From positions 248,001 to 312,000 of the forward strand of contig NW_020825321.1 of assembly GCF_003286085.1 (NCBI RefSeq): a stretch of DNA of 64,000 bases. Reading direction: 5' to 3'. How positions within the stretch are numbered: position 1 is the first letter of the stretch; every line of letters begins with the position of its first letter. The notes under the pieces are model-generated. The model saw only the letters and a list, made by a program, of their open reading frames with translations, had not been told where the DNA came from and ran no database searches. A program made the translations under genes and the position numbers. Shown in pieces: positions 55,272-64,000 of the stretch. Source of the DNA: Drosophila persimilis. Its lineage: Eukaryota; Arthropoda; Insecta; Diptera; Drosophilidae.

Positions 55272-56138
55272 ATGGACGCTGCTCAACTCCAAGCCATTGT
55301 GTCTACAAAGGTAGTTCAAAGCACTACCAAGCGGTCCTCATAATCAGAAATATGATTAGAGGCCCCGCTGACTCGCTCTTAGCATCGTTCAACACGGTGT
55401 TGAACTTCGATGCAATTATCAATCGCCTCGATTTCACGTATTCGGACAAACGGCCACTGCACCTGCTAGAACAGGTGACACCTGTCCATCGTACAGTTTT
55501 ATGAAGAGGTTGAGAAAAAACTCACCCTTCTTACAAACAGAACAATTATGTCACAAAAGGCCACACAGGCACAGCATCTTAACGAAAAACATAGGGCTGA
55601 CGCCCTCCGTGTCTTTATCTCAGGCCTCAGACGAAACCTAACGGACGTACTATTTTCGGCTCAACCTAAAGACTTGCCATCAGCCCTGGCTATGGCTCAA
55701 GAAATTGAAGCTAACCATGATAGGCATGCTTTTGCGGCAAACTACGCAAGAGCTTTAGAGGACAGAGGTAAAAAACAAAGGGCTTTCAGACAGGGTGGAC
55801 AGAATGAGCCCGACCACTATAAAAAACAAGGAAAAAACCCGTTTTATGTGCGCGATCAGGATAATCAGCAGACAAATAGTCACCAAGGCCGGGACAGGGT
55901 CGAAAAAATGGACGTAGACCCCTCCTCCTCAAAGTTCCGCCAAACAACAAACTTCCAGAGGCAACAGGGATCCAATGCAAGCCCACCTGCCACGACAACC
56001 CTTTGTAACGGTCACCAACAGGGGGCATTCAAGAGACCGGCTGTATCTCAGAGATTTTCTGACCAACGTAGGCAAAGGGTTAATCACCTCGCTCAGGAAG
56101 ACCCAGACCAATACGAACAACAGTATGAGCAGCTATGA
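55272..56138 (+). pseudogene. gag: Gag of a Ty3/gypsy element (17.6/opus style)
   Basis: It starts ATGGACGCTGCTCAACTCC (MDAAQLQAIVSTKV) and soon shifts frame. Capsid-like pieces (MIRGPADSLLASFNTVLNFDAI, then RPLHLLEQ) are followed by the frame 55548-56138 with RADALRVFISGLRRNL, FAANYARALED and MDVDPSSSKF. No zinc knuckle is present, as in several Drosophila errantivirus-related Gags. The end overlaps the start of the RT frame. The family name is by resemblance only. Confidence 0.72.
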
Positions 56139-57140
56139 GTATGAAGAGCCAATTTACTCAAAAATGTGCCCTTTCCCAATAGGATCTATTGATTTCGTAA
56201 ATGACGAAGTAAAGGACTTATTGCGGAACGAAATTATTCGGACATCCAGATCTCCGTACAACAACCCCATATGGGTTGTTGGAAAGAAAGGAACCGACGA
56301 CTCAGGTTCAAACAAAAAACGGTTAGTCATAGACTTCCGCAAGCTAAACACCAAAACCATACCAGACAAATACCCGATGCCTAGTATCTCCATGATACTT
56401 TCGAATATGGGAAAAGCAAGATATTTTACAACCCTTGATTTAAAATCGGGGTACCACCAAATCACGCTAGCTGAACGCGATCGTGAGAAGACCTCATTTT
56501 CGGTAAACAGAGGTAAATATGAATTTTAGCCGTCTGCCGTCTGACTATTGAATTTCTAGGATTTTTCGTGTCAACCGAAGGCACAAGAACGAGTCCTGAT
56601 AAGGTCAAGGCCATTCAAGAATTTAGACAACCATCCACCTTGTTTGGGGTGCGATCATTCTTGGGTTTAGCCTGCTACTACAGGTGCTGTATAAAGGACT
56701 TTGCTCAAATAGCAAGACCTATCACCAGCATTTTAAAGGGAGAAAATGGTAAGGTCAGCATTCGAAATCCATTCCTGTTCACTTTGACGAGGTACAAAAA
56801 CAGGCCTTTGACAAGCTTAGGAACATTTTGGCGTCGGAGGATGTTATTCTCCACTACCCAGACTTGAACCAGCCGTTTGATCTAACCACTGATGCCTCAT
56901 CCAGTGGCATTGGGGCCTTGCTGTCGCAAAGAACAGACCAATAACGATAATATCTATGACTCTGAAAGACAGAGAAGTGAACTACGCGACCAATGAACGA
57001 GAGTTGTTGGCCATAGTATGGGCACTAGACACACTTCGCCGCTGATTTTTGCAGTTTCCGACAGGAATCCCAACTCAAATGATGAGTGTGGCGCAAGTCT
57101 TTTACAAACCAGGCAGGGACAATCATGTAGCAGAAGCGCT
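56130..57140 (+). pseudogene. pol: RT and RNase H of the gypsy element (palm deleted)
   Basis: RT opens YEEPIYSKMCPFPIG, then RLVIDFRKLN and FTTLDLKSGYHQI, to a TAG at 56527. Immediately afterwards the sequence jumps to IEFLGFFVSTEGTRTSPDKV, so the palm segment with the catalytic YxDD is missing. Connection and RNase H pieces follow in shifting frames (LTTDASSSGIGALLSQ near 56880, then the NERELLAIVWAL block). The protein would be nonfunctional. Confidence 0.8.
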
Positions 57141-57625
57141 ATCGCGGTAAAACATTATTGTATTAGAGAGCCCGAGCCGGTCAGATGCAGCTACAATCCA
57201 CAGCGAGGCCTCACTTACTTATGTAATCGAAGCCGTTGACAAACCTTTGAATTGCTTCAGGAACCAAATAATCCTGGAAGAATCAAGTATGCCTTCCAAG
57301 CAGTTTCACATCCTCTTCTCCGAAAAAACACGTCACAAGTTGACTTTGTTAATTATGATACGCTTCTAGATTCCATTAAGGAGGTAGTAAAGCCTGGGGT
57401 CGTTAATGCCATCCACTGCACCCTGCCAATGCTGGCGTTTGTGCAAAATTACCTGGTTAAAGCATTTCCGGACACGAAATTCCGGTACTGCAAGGCCTTG
57501 GTGACGGACATTACCAATGATGGAGAGCTCCCTTCGCTCACCGAAGGTGAGTCGAACACAATCGGGCACACAGAGCAGCCCAGGAAAACGTAAAGCAGGT
57601 TCTGCGCGATTACTACTTTCCAAAA
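57141..57625 (+). pseudogene. RNase H-integrase connection of the gypsy element
   Basis: A 113-residue frame (57252-57593) reads LRKNTSQVDFVNYDTLLDSIKEVV, a tether region seen in some Drosophila gypsy polyproteins before integrase. The zinc domain start (HRAAQENVKQVLRDYYFPKM-like, 57575-57630) is split by a shift into the next frame. Confidence 0.6.
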
Positions 57626-59143
57626 ATGGAAAGGATCGCGGCAGAAGTAGTAACAAACTGCAGGATATGTCAAGTGGCCAAATGCGATAGGCACCCTAGG
57701 AAGCAGAATTTAGGAGTAACACCAATACCAGCAAGGGTAGGTGAATTGATTCACATTGACATATTCTTCACCGCAGGAAAATATTTTCTCTCTGCGGTCG
57801 AAAAGTTCTCAAGGTCTGCAGTTACACAGCAAATGGCTTCGCGCACGATCACTGACGTAAAAATACCAATTCTACAATTGGTAAACATCTTCCAAAATGT
57901 CAGAACCATTTATTGCGACAATGAGGCAGCCTTTAATTCAGAGACTATTCGGTCTTTGTTAAATAACCAATTCGACATTGATGTGGCAAATGCACCCCCG
58001 CTTCACAGCATATCGAACGGAAAGGTGGAACGCTTCCACAGTACCCTACTAGAAATTGCCAGATGCCTAAAACTCCAACGCCAAGTCGATGATACAGTTG
58101 ATCTAGTCGTTCTAGCGACTATTGAATACAACCGAACAGTCCACTCGGTCACGAATAGAACACCCGTTGATGTGGTTCATTCAAGCCGTGACCTTGGAGA
58201 GGAAATAATGTTGAGGTCAATGAAGGCACAGCAAGAACAGCTTGATAGGAACAACCCAGCCAGACAAAACAGGACGTTCGACGTAGGAGAGAAAGTCTTA
58301 GTGAAAACAAATAGGAGGTTAGGAAACAAATTAACCCCTCTTTGCGCCGAGCAAAGAGTAGATGCAGATTTGGGGACTACTGTTCTTATAAAAGGGAGGG
58401 TGGTCCACAAATACAGGCTCGCGGAAAAGACGCGACCAGACGCCATCGTCATTGCCACCAAAGGTGAACAGACCTATGCAGAGATACTGCGCAAGGTTAG
58501 GACGGACGAAACCCTGCGTGGACTCGGTGATGCGGTCGCCAGGATCAGGAGGACCCAAAAAGGAGAGCTACTGCTACAGCTCAACAAGTCGGGAGAGGAG
58601 ACGGAGAAGTTTAAAAGCCTTGTAGCCAATACGCTGAAGGAGCACGCAGAAGTCCGTAGCCTGTCGCACCGGGTGACCGTAGAGTGCAAGGACCTGGACG
58701 AAATAACCACACCGGAGGATATATGCGAAGCTCTGAGAAGCCAGGTGGAATTGGCGGAGCTGTCTGCGGATGACATCCAGCTGAGAAAGGCATACGGCGG
58801 AACCCAGACGGCCACAATCAGGCTGCCAGCGGAGAGCGCTCAGAAGGCTCTGAAAATAGGAGTCCTAAAAGTAGGCTGGGTAAGATGCAGACTGCGTGAG
58901 CGAATCAGCGTCACCAAATGCTTCAGATGTCTCGAGTTTGGGCATATGGCACGACAGTGCAGTAGCAAAGTAGATAGGTCCAAGCTGTGTAGAAGATGTG
59001 GAAAGGAGAACCACATGGCAAAGGACTGTAGCCTGGAACCACAGTGCATGCTCTGCAAGGGAACGAGCGCAGACTGGAAGCACGTGGCCGGCAGCGGTAG
59101 ATGCCCCCTGTTTAGGAACGCCCTGACTAAAAGATCAGCATGA
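57626..59143 (+). CDS. Chimeric ORF: gypsy integrase fused to R1-like LINE ORF1
   Basis: This 505-residue frame is open throughout. Residues 1-262 are a Ty3/gypsy integrase: zinc cysteines (CRICQVAKC), D in LIHIDIFF, D in IYCDNEAAF, and E in NGKVERFHSTLLEIA, then the C-terminal KVLVKTNRRLGNKL and DLGTTVLIKGRVVHK. From about residue 263 (58412-58418) it changes to a LINE ORF1: RLAEKTRPDAIVIATKGEQT, then three zinc knuckles (CFRCLEFGHMARQC, CRRCGKENHMAKDC, CMLCKGTSADWKH). The LINE is 5' truncated by insertion, and the joining happened to keep frame. Whether it is transcribed is unknown. Its stop overlaps the ORF2 start (ATGA). Confidence 0.85.
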   Translation: MERIAAEVVTNCRICQVAKCDRHPRKQNLGVTPIPARVGELIHIDIFFTAGKYFLSAVEKFSRSAVTQQMASRTITDVKIPILQLVNIFQNVRTIYCDNEAAFNSETIRSLLNNQFDIDVANAPPLHSISNGKVERFHSTLLEIARCLKLQRQVDDTVDLVVLATIEYNRTVHSVTNRTPVDVVHSSRDLGEEIMLRSMKAQQEQLDRNNPARQNRTFDVGEKVLVKTNRRLGNKLTPLCAEQRVDADLGTTVLIKGRVVHKYRLAEKTRPDAIVIATKGEQTYAEILRKVRTDETLRGLGDAVARIRRTQKGELLLQLNKSGEETEKFKSLVANTLKEHAEVRSLSHRVTVECKDLDEITTPEDICEALRSQVELAELSADDIQLRKAYGGTQTATIRLPAESAQKALKIGVLKVGWVRCRLRERISVTKCFRCLEFGHMARQCSSKVDRSKLCRRCGKENHMAKDCSLEPQCMLCKGTSADWKHVAGSGRCPLFRNALTKRSA

Positions 59144-61890
59144 GGTGTACTCAGCTGAACTTAAACCATTGCGAAGCTGCTCAGTCTCTCCTGAGACAAG
59201 CAGTCAGGAGAGGAAGACCGAAGTCGTGCTCATCTGCGAGCCATTCAGGGCGATACCAGGAAGCGGTTGGACTAGCAGCAGTTGCGGCAAGGCGGCCATC
59301 TGGGCCGTACAAATCCACCCCCAGGAGATATGCGCAACCAACGAAGGATTTGTTAGAGCGAGGCTTAGAGATATAACCTTCTATAGCTGCTATGCCCCGC
59401 CGAGCTGGGGCCTAGCGCGCTTCCAAAGTATGCTAGCGCATATAGCGGAAGACGCGCGCGGAAGAGCCCCCGTAATAATAGCGGGAGACTTTAATGCGTG
59501 GTCCGTAGCGTGGGGCAGTAAGGAAACCAACGCCAGAGGCACGTGTCTGCTCGAGGAATTTGCGTCCTTGGACGTAATACTCGCAAACGATGGCAGGAAG
59601 CTAACCTACTTCAAGGCGGGTCGAGGGTTCATTATCGACCTAACCTTCATGAGCGTCTCACTCCATAGGGGATCTACGTGGAGAGTAAGCGAGGAGTTTA
59701 CGTTCAGCGACCACCAGGCGATCCACTTCGAATGCGGAGCAGCAACGAAAGGACAGCTAGCCAAAATTACCGGACCTAAATGGAAGGGCGACCACCTGGA
59801 TGTGGAAACCTTCACGGAATATCTGCGCAACGCCAGCTGGAGCCCTGCGCGAGAAACGGCAGAGGGCCTGGCTCAGAAACTGGCGAAGCTCATGGAGGAG
59901 GTATGTGATGCGGCAATGCCAAGAAGGAAGCCTTGCAAAAGAGGAGCGCCCTGTTACTGGTGGAATGCCGAGGTTAACCAGCTAAGGAAAGCCTGCCTAC
60001 GAGCAAGACGGTGCTACCAGAGAGCACGAGGTCGGCCGGAGTTCGAAACCAGGGGAGAGGAACTCCGATCAGCGAAAAGAGCCCTTAAACGTGCCATAAA
60101 GGAGAGCAAGTCAGCCTGCTTCAGGCAGATATGCGAGGAGACTGACGTCAACCCTTGGGGGACGGCATATAAGGTCGTCACCAAGAGGATAAGGAGCCAG
60201 TCAACACCGGAAGTGACCTGCCCGATCCTGCTTCGTAGCATCGTGGAGGCCCTATTCCCACAGCACCCGTATAGGGAGGAGAGCGTCTCGAGCCAAGACT
60301 CCGAGCTGTGGCAACAGATTTCTGTTGAGGAGGTGATAGCGACTACCAGGAGAATTGGGGATAAAAAGGCACCAGGACCGGACGGTATCCCAAACAAGGC
60401 ATTGAAGCTTGGAGCAACCACCAGACCAGAAGTATTTGTTGACACGTTCAACAAATGCCTACGGGAAGGAGTGTTTCCAGAGCAGTGGAAAGTGCAGCGG
60501 CTAATACTTCTGCCCAAAGGAAATAAGTCCCCGGAGGAACCATCAGGATACCGCCCAATATGTTTGCTAGATACGGTCGGCAAAACCCTGGAGAGAATCG
60601 TCTACAACCGACTGCAAGTTGTAATCCAGGAGAAGCATGCCTTATCGGAGTCCCAGTACGGATTCCGGAAGGCCAAATCAACGGTCGACGCCATCAAGGC
60701 AGTCACCTACATTGCATCCAGAGCGATCGAGGGAATAAGATGGAGATTTGGCACAAAGGAGTACTGCGCGGTGGTGACCCTGGATATCCGTAACGCGTTT
60801 AACTCAGCGAACTGGTCTCGGATAAACGAGGCGCTCGGGAGAATTGGAGTTCCCACCTACCTGCTTCGGATAATAGCCAGCTACCTGTCGGGTAGGGTAC
60901 TAAGGTACGAGACGGAGGAGGGACCAAAGCTCTACAGGGTGACAGCCGGAGTTCCACAGGGATCAGTCTTAGGACCTCTACTGTGGAACATAATGTACGA
61001 CGACGTCCTCAGACTCCAGCTCCCGCAGGGATGCACGCTTGTCGGTTTCGCTGACGATCTCGCCCTGGTCGTGGTAGCCAAAGAGCTCCGAGATGTCGAG
61101 GCGACGGCCAACGAGGCAATCCGGATCGTATCCAACTGGATGGAAAAGGATGCTCCCCAATATTGGTGGACCCAAGGCAGGTCGACGCTTACTTCTGGCG
61201 AGAGTAGTGGCCTCGATCCTACTGTACGCTGCGCCGGTGTGGTCTTCAACCCTATCCGGCAACATGAGTCTTAGAAGAAAGATGTCAGTGCCATATCGGC
61301 TCTGCGCTCTTCGAGTAGTGTCTGGATATGAGACGGTGTCGGATAACGCAGCCCTGGTCCTCGCGGCCATGATACCGGTGGATATACTAGCGCTCGAGAT
61401 GACGCATGTATATGAAGCGCGCGCAGGTATGCGAACTAATGCATCGCTAGAGACCATCCGTGCGTCGGAAAGGCGGGCGTCGATAGAAAAATGGCAGGCA
61501 AGATGGGACACGGCCACAAATAGACGGTGGACCCATAGACTAATCCCGGACATTGAGTCATGGATAGGGCGGAGAAGCGGAGAGATGAACTACCACCTCA
61601 CCCAATTCCTGACGGGTCACGGAGGATACAGGAAGTATCTGCATAGGTTCAAACACGAGGATACTCCCGAGTGTCCTGAGTGTTCGAATGAGAGCGAGGA
61701 TCCGGAGCATGTGATCTACCACTGCACGAGGTACCGCTCAAGTGCAGAGTATTTCCCACGACCAGAGGAGCTAATGGCGTTCATGACGGAGTCCGACGAG
61801 AACTGGCAGCGCGTTAGCAACACCTTAATAGCCATCCAGAGCGATCTGAGAAGATGCGAAAGGGAGCGACGCGGAGAGGAGAGTGCCTAA
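59140..61890 (+). pseudogene. R1-like ORF2: endonuclease, RT and C-terminal zinc motif
   Basis: ORF2 starts at the ATG overlapping the ORF1 stop (MRCTQLNLNHCEAAQ) and shifts frame near 59205. The frame 59145-61274 then gives the endonuclease (VIIAGDFNAWSVAWGS; FSDHQAIHFE) and RT (PGPDGIPNKALK; VTLDIRNAFNSANW; GVPQGSVLGPLLW; GFADDLALVV). After the FADD block, sequence jumps near 61150-61180 to a C-terminal frame (61093-61890) containing LLYAAPVWSS, LTGHGGYRKYLHRF and CPECSNESEDPEHVIYHC. A large internal deletion after the palm is likely. It nicks and copies at the target in intact elements. Confidence 0.83.
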
Positions 61891-62100
61891 AGTAGGCAAC
61901 CCATCCCCGCGAAGTAATACTTTGCGGTGATCCCGCGGGGAATGAGGTGTGAAGCTGTGCGTGGTGGTGAGTTTAGCTGGGAAGCCCCGAAGAGTAGTCC
62001 AGTTCGTTGACAGGTACGGGCCGGTCGCGTCTCTTAGAGATTCTCACCCACCGTGGCGTATCCATGGAAAAAAAAAAAAAATACATATGTATGCTTGTAT
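61891..62100 (+). other. 3' UTR and poly(A) tail of the R1-like LINE
   Basis: A GC-rich inverted repeat (CCCCGCG at about 61907, CGCGGGG at about 61933) could form a hairpin around a TACTTTGCGG loop. The element ends in a 14-A run at 62086-62099. Role in RT recognition is inference. Confidence 0.6.
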
Positions 62101-62789
62101 GCGTGTGCATATGTCATCAACGGAAGCTCCGCTGGAAGTTGGGAGAGGTAGGAATATTATTTACAGACCGCTATATGTATATGAATGTGGGCACTGTATC
62201 GGAGGCGGAATGCAGGAGCTAGCTCGGATCAAATGAAACCTTTGGAAAAGTAGGACGCCTCAACCGTTGGCAGAATGAAGTATGGCTTAATTTGAAGCTA
62301 GAGCGATAACTACAGACATACATATGCCGATGTATATATGTATGCGGGGCTGGTGTATTAGCCGACGGCTTGGATTGAGATCGCTACGGGTGAATTATTG
62401 TAAATGCACTGTGGCGCGACTGGATGCACAGACCACGGAATTTGGAACACGACCGGTTTATTTGGTATGGTGTGTGGGTGTATAAGAGCACTTCTCCTTT
62501 TGGTTAGGCGAAGATCCGGCTGGAAGGACCAATGCTTGCAGGGGGCGGATCACCGGAGCGGTTATCCAGCGACGAGTGGGAAAATATCCAAATAAAACGA
62601 ATTCAAGTTGTTTGTAACGTAAAAGATTCAATGTCCTCTTGCTTACGAGCTACGTGACGGTAAGTGACTTGTGGAACGTAAGAGCACCTCAGAGCTCTGT
62701 TAGGCGCATAACAGTGGAGGGCCAGCCCTGGTCTGAGCAGATGTAGAGGGATTGGCTTGTCCCTCCGCTACATTAAAAGGAGTATCGAG
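62101..62789. other. Unassigned stretch
   Basis: Starts with a TATG-rich microsatellite and moderately GC-rich sequence without a convincing ORF or match to another part of the window. Near 62700-62790 it runs into the CR1-like 5' UTR. Confidence 0.5.
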
Positions 62790-63516
62790 CTCCTTTGCGG
62801 TGTTTTTATTGGTCATTGGGGGGTCATTTTTATTGGGGTTGGTCACCCGAGGCATAGTCTGTTTTCCCCGGGAAGCCTTATTCGTTCGATCCCTTTCGTA
62901 GTGATCAGACGCGTTTTGAGTTTTGCGCTCCGCATTTTTTTCTTTTGTTTTGAATAAACAGCCGGTGTTTTCTTAAATAAACCTTAATCAACTTCCTAAC
63001 CAGCCTACAATCTGGAATTCTATTCTACTCCGAGAGTGCATGCCTTTTAATTGTGTTAAAACATTATTTTACTTATATTATATATATTATATTTCGGCGT
63101 CGGCTTTTCTTGTTTGTGTTGTTGCTTGTAAATATGCATTGCATTGGATTACAGTCCGTTCTCGTCTTGTAGTTTTTGTTGTATTATCACTCTCTCCCTA
63201 TCACCTAAGCATAAATAGCTGTTCTATCACTCTCGCTCTCGTAACTTTCTGTTCAGTAGCTCTCTCTCTCACTAGCTGCTGCTGCAACTGCTCTCCTCTC
63301 CTGCTATTAGAGTCTGTCTAGCACACTGGTCTGATAGCTATTTGTTTTGAAATATTATTGGATTTTATTTTTCTTCCAATTTTTTATTATGGAGTTTTCT
63401 GTTGTACGTGCCAAAAAAAACCTGTCGGAAAGAGATCACCCATGATCAGCCGAGTATCCCCTGCTGGCGCTGCGATAGCATACTGCACGCAAAGCGCTCT
63501 GGGTTTACGGGCCTAA
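62790..63516 (+). pseudogene. CR1-like LINE copy G: 5' UTR and ORF1 start
   Basis: Plus-strand counterpart of the 5' UTR seen inverted at 43420-43937. Shared landmarks are TCAGACGCGTTTTG, GTGCATGCCTTTT, TTTCGGCGTCGGCTTTTC, the CT-rich tract (about 63185-63300) and CTATTAGAGTCTGTCTAGCAC. The ATG at 63389 (MEFSVVRAKK) soon shifts frame, and similarity ends near 63516 after GGGTTTACGGGCC. It is more diverged than copies C and D. Confidence 0.78.
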
Positions 63517-63791
63517 CTATGGCATTTGGATCTCCACTGGTCTTTGTAATATTCGACGCTTGTCGTGCCTTTTTATTTTAATTATCAACGGCAAACTGCA
63601 AACTTACAGCCTAAAACTAGGCCGTACGAAAATTCGGGTTAAAGATCCTGTGAGCATTGATGAAGGTTAGCAACAGCTGTTTTGCGACCAAGTAGCAACA
63701 CTCTAATATGCACTTTTTTCGGCCGTGAATTATATGTTTTTAAATATTGCTGTGCCTAGATTCTGTATAACAGAAACCGATCATAGAAAGT
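63517..63791. other. Unassigned stretch before the edge ORF
   Basis: No match to the elements in the window. If the edge ORF is a host exon, this would be its upstream region and 5' UTR; no clear TATA or initiator was identified. Confidence 0.4.
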
Positions 63792-63980
63792 GTGGAAAAA
63801 ACCTGGGTTGCTGTACTTGGTAGGCCCAGCCTCGTTCTTTTTCTCCTCGTGGCCGTCATAGTGACCGGTAGTGAAAACATCTCCGCTGAAAGCCGGCTTC
63901 GTACCATAAGAAGGTCAAGCCAAAGTCACGGATCACTGCCAGTGCAACGTGCAAAGATCCCTCCCAGTGCAAAGTGTTAG
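63792..63980 (+). CDS. Small ORF with signal-peptide-like N-terminus (unknown)
   Basis: The 62-residue frame begins MEKTWVAVLGRPS followed by a hydrophobic core (LVLFLLVAVIVTG) and a polar, Arg/Ser-rich remainder, the layout of a secreted or membrane protein start. The upstream context AAAGTGTGGAAAAA has no obvious Kozak match. A GTG near 63970 could be a weak splice donor, in which case this would be a first coding exon of a host gene continuing beyond the window. I do not recognise the protein. It lies outside any identified element, but could equally be chance. Confidence 0.35.
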   Translation: MEKTWVAVLGRPSLVLFLLVAVIVTGSENISAESRLRTIRRSSQSHGSLPVQRAKIPPSAKC

Positions 63981-64000
63981 GTCCACGTCGTGGAGAAAAT

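Larger units (their letters stand above)
58415..62100 (+). mobile_element. R1-clade-like LINE (5' truncated)
   Basis: Contains the C-terminal half of ORF1, ORF2 overlapping it by ATGA, a 3' UTR with a GC hairpin and a 14-A tail at 62086-62099. The three-knuckle ORF1, APE endonuclease and C-terminal zinc motif without RNase H suggest the R1 clade. It is not in 28S rDNA but inside a gypsy integrase gene. A reliable target duplication was not found. Confidence 0.78.

Noticed and set aside
58415-62100. R1-like LINE as evidence of a 28S rDNA unit
   Set aside because: The flanks are gypsy integrase and unassigned sequence, not ribosomal.
62007-62236. Small ORFs around the poly(A) run after the R1-like LINE
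   Set aside because: They start in the LINE 3' UTR and read through the A-run into microsatellite-like sequence.
1-64000. tRNA, rRNA or other RNA genes
   Set aside because: None recognised by eye; the tRNA-like matches found are primer binding sites of about 18 nt only.

Overview
The window is a dense nest of transposable elements from an insect genome. It is almost certainly Drosophila, because three stretches are clear DINE-1/INE-1-type Helitron relatives, alongside roo-like and other BEL/Pao elements, CR1-like and R1-like LINEs, and Ty3/gypsy elements. DINE-1 wording differs from the D. melanogaster consensus as I remember it; the ananassae group is only a guess. No prokaryotic feature, RNA gene or recognised host gene is present. 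One short signal-peptide-like ORF at the right edge could be a host exon. Almost every coding region is broken, so this looks like heterochromatin or another TE-accumulating region.

Layout. 1-5538: BEL/Pao family 1, copy 1, 5' truncated. 5654-12579: GC-rich Osvaldo/Ulysses-like Ty3/gypsy element with two LTRs and a tRNA-Lys-type primer site. 12590-13180: orphan BEL reverse transcriptase fragment (minus). 13250-15610: CR1-like LINE (minus). 16018-22332: BEL family 1, copy 2, complete with LTRs. 22730-23569: DINE-1. 23570-40135: one CR1-like 5' part (minus), split by two LTR elements: BEL family 2 (24231-30782, target duplication GGGGG, tRNA-Tyr primer site) and an env-bearing roo-like BEL element (31210-40072, minus, target duplication GCCAT). 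40136-40850: BEL protease/RT-linker fragment (minus). 40902-42998: two inverted DINE-1 pieces enclosing a LINE 3' piece and a gypsy piece. 43020-47722: CR1-like fragments in both orientations. 47723-54564: BEL family 3 (minus, tRNA-Asn primer site). 55272-58414: degraded Ty3/gypsy. 58415-62100: R1-clade-like LINE, fused in frame to the gypsy integrase. 62790-63516: CR1-like 5' end. 63792-63980: signal-peptide-like ORF.

The elements act independently, each encoding Gag, protease, reverse transcriptase/RNase H and integrase (LTR elements) or ORF1 plus endonuclease/RT (LINEs). Points worth a second look are the nest itself (a paralogous stretch at 43.5-43.9 kb preserves both empty target sites), the chimeric integrase/ORF1 reading frame, the different primer tRNAs, and the repeats flanking BEL copy 2. 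I did not find a clearly new biological system. Identities are by eye from motifs; no database search was possible.
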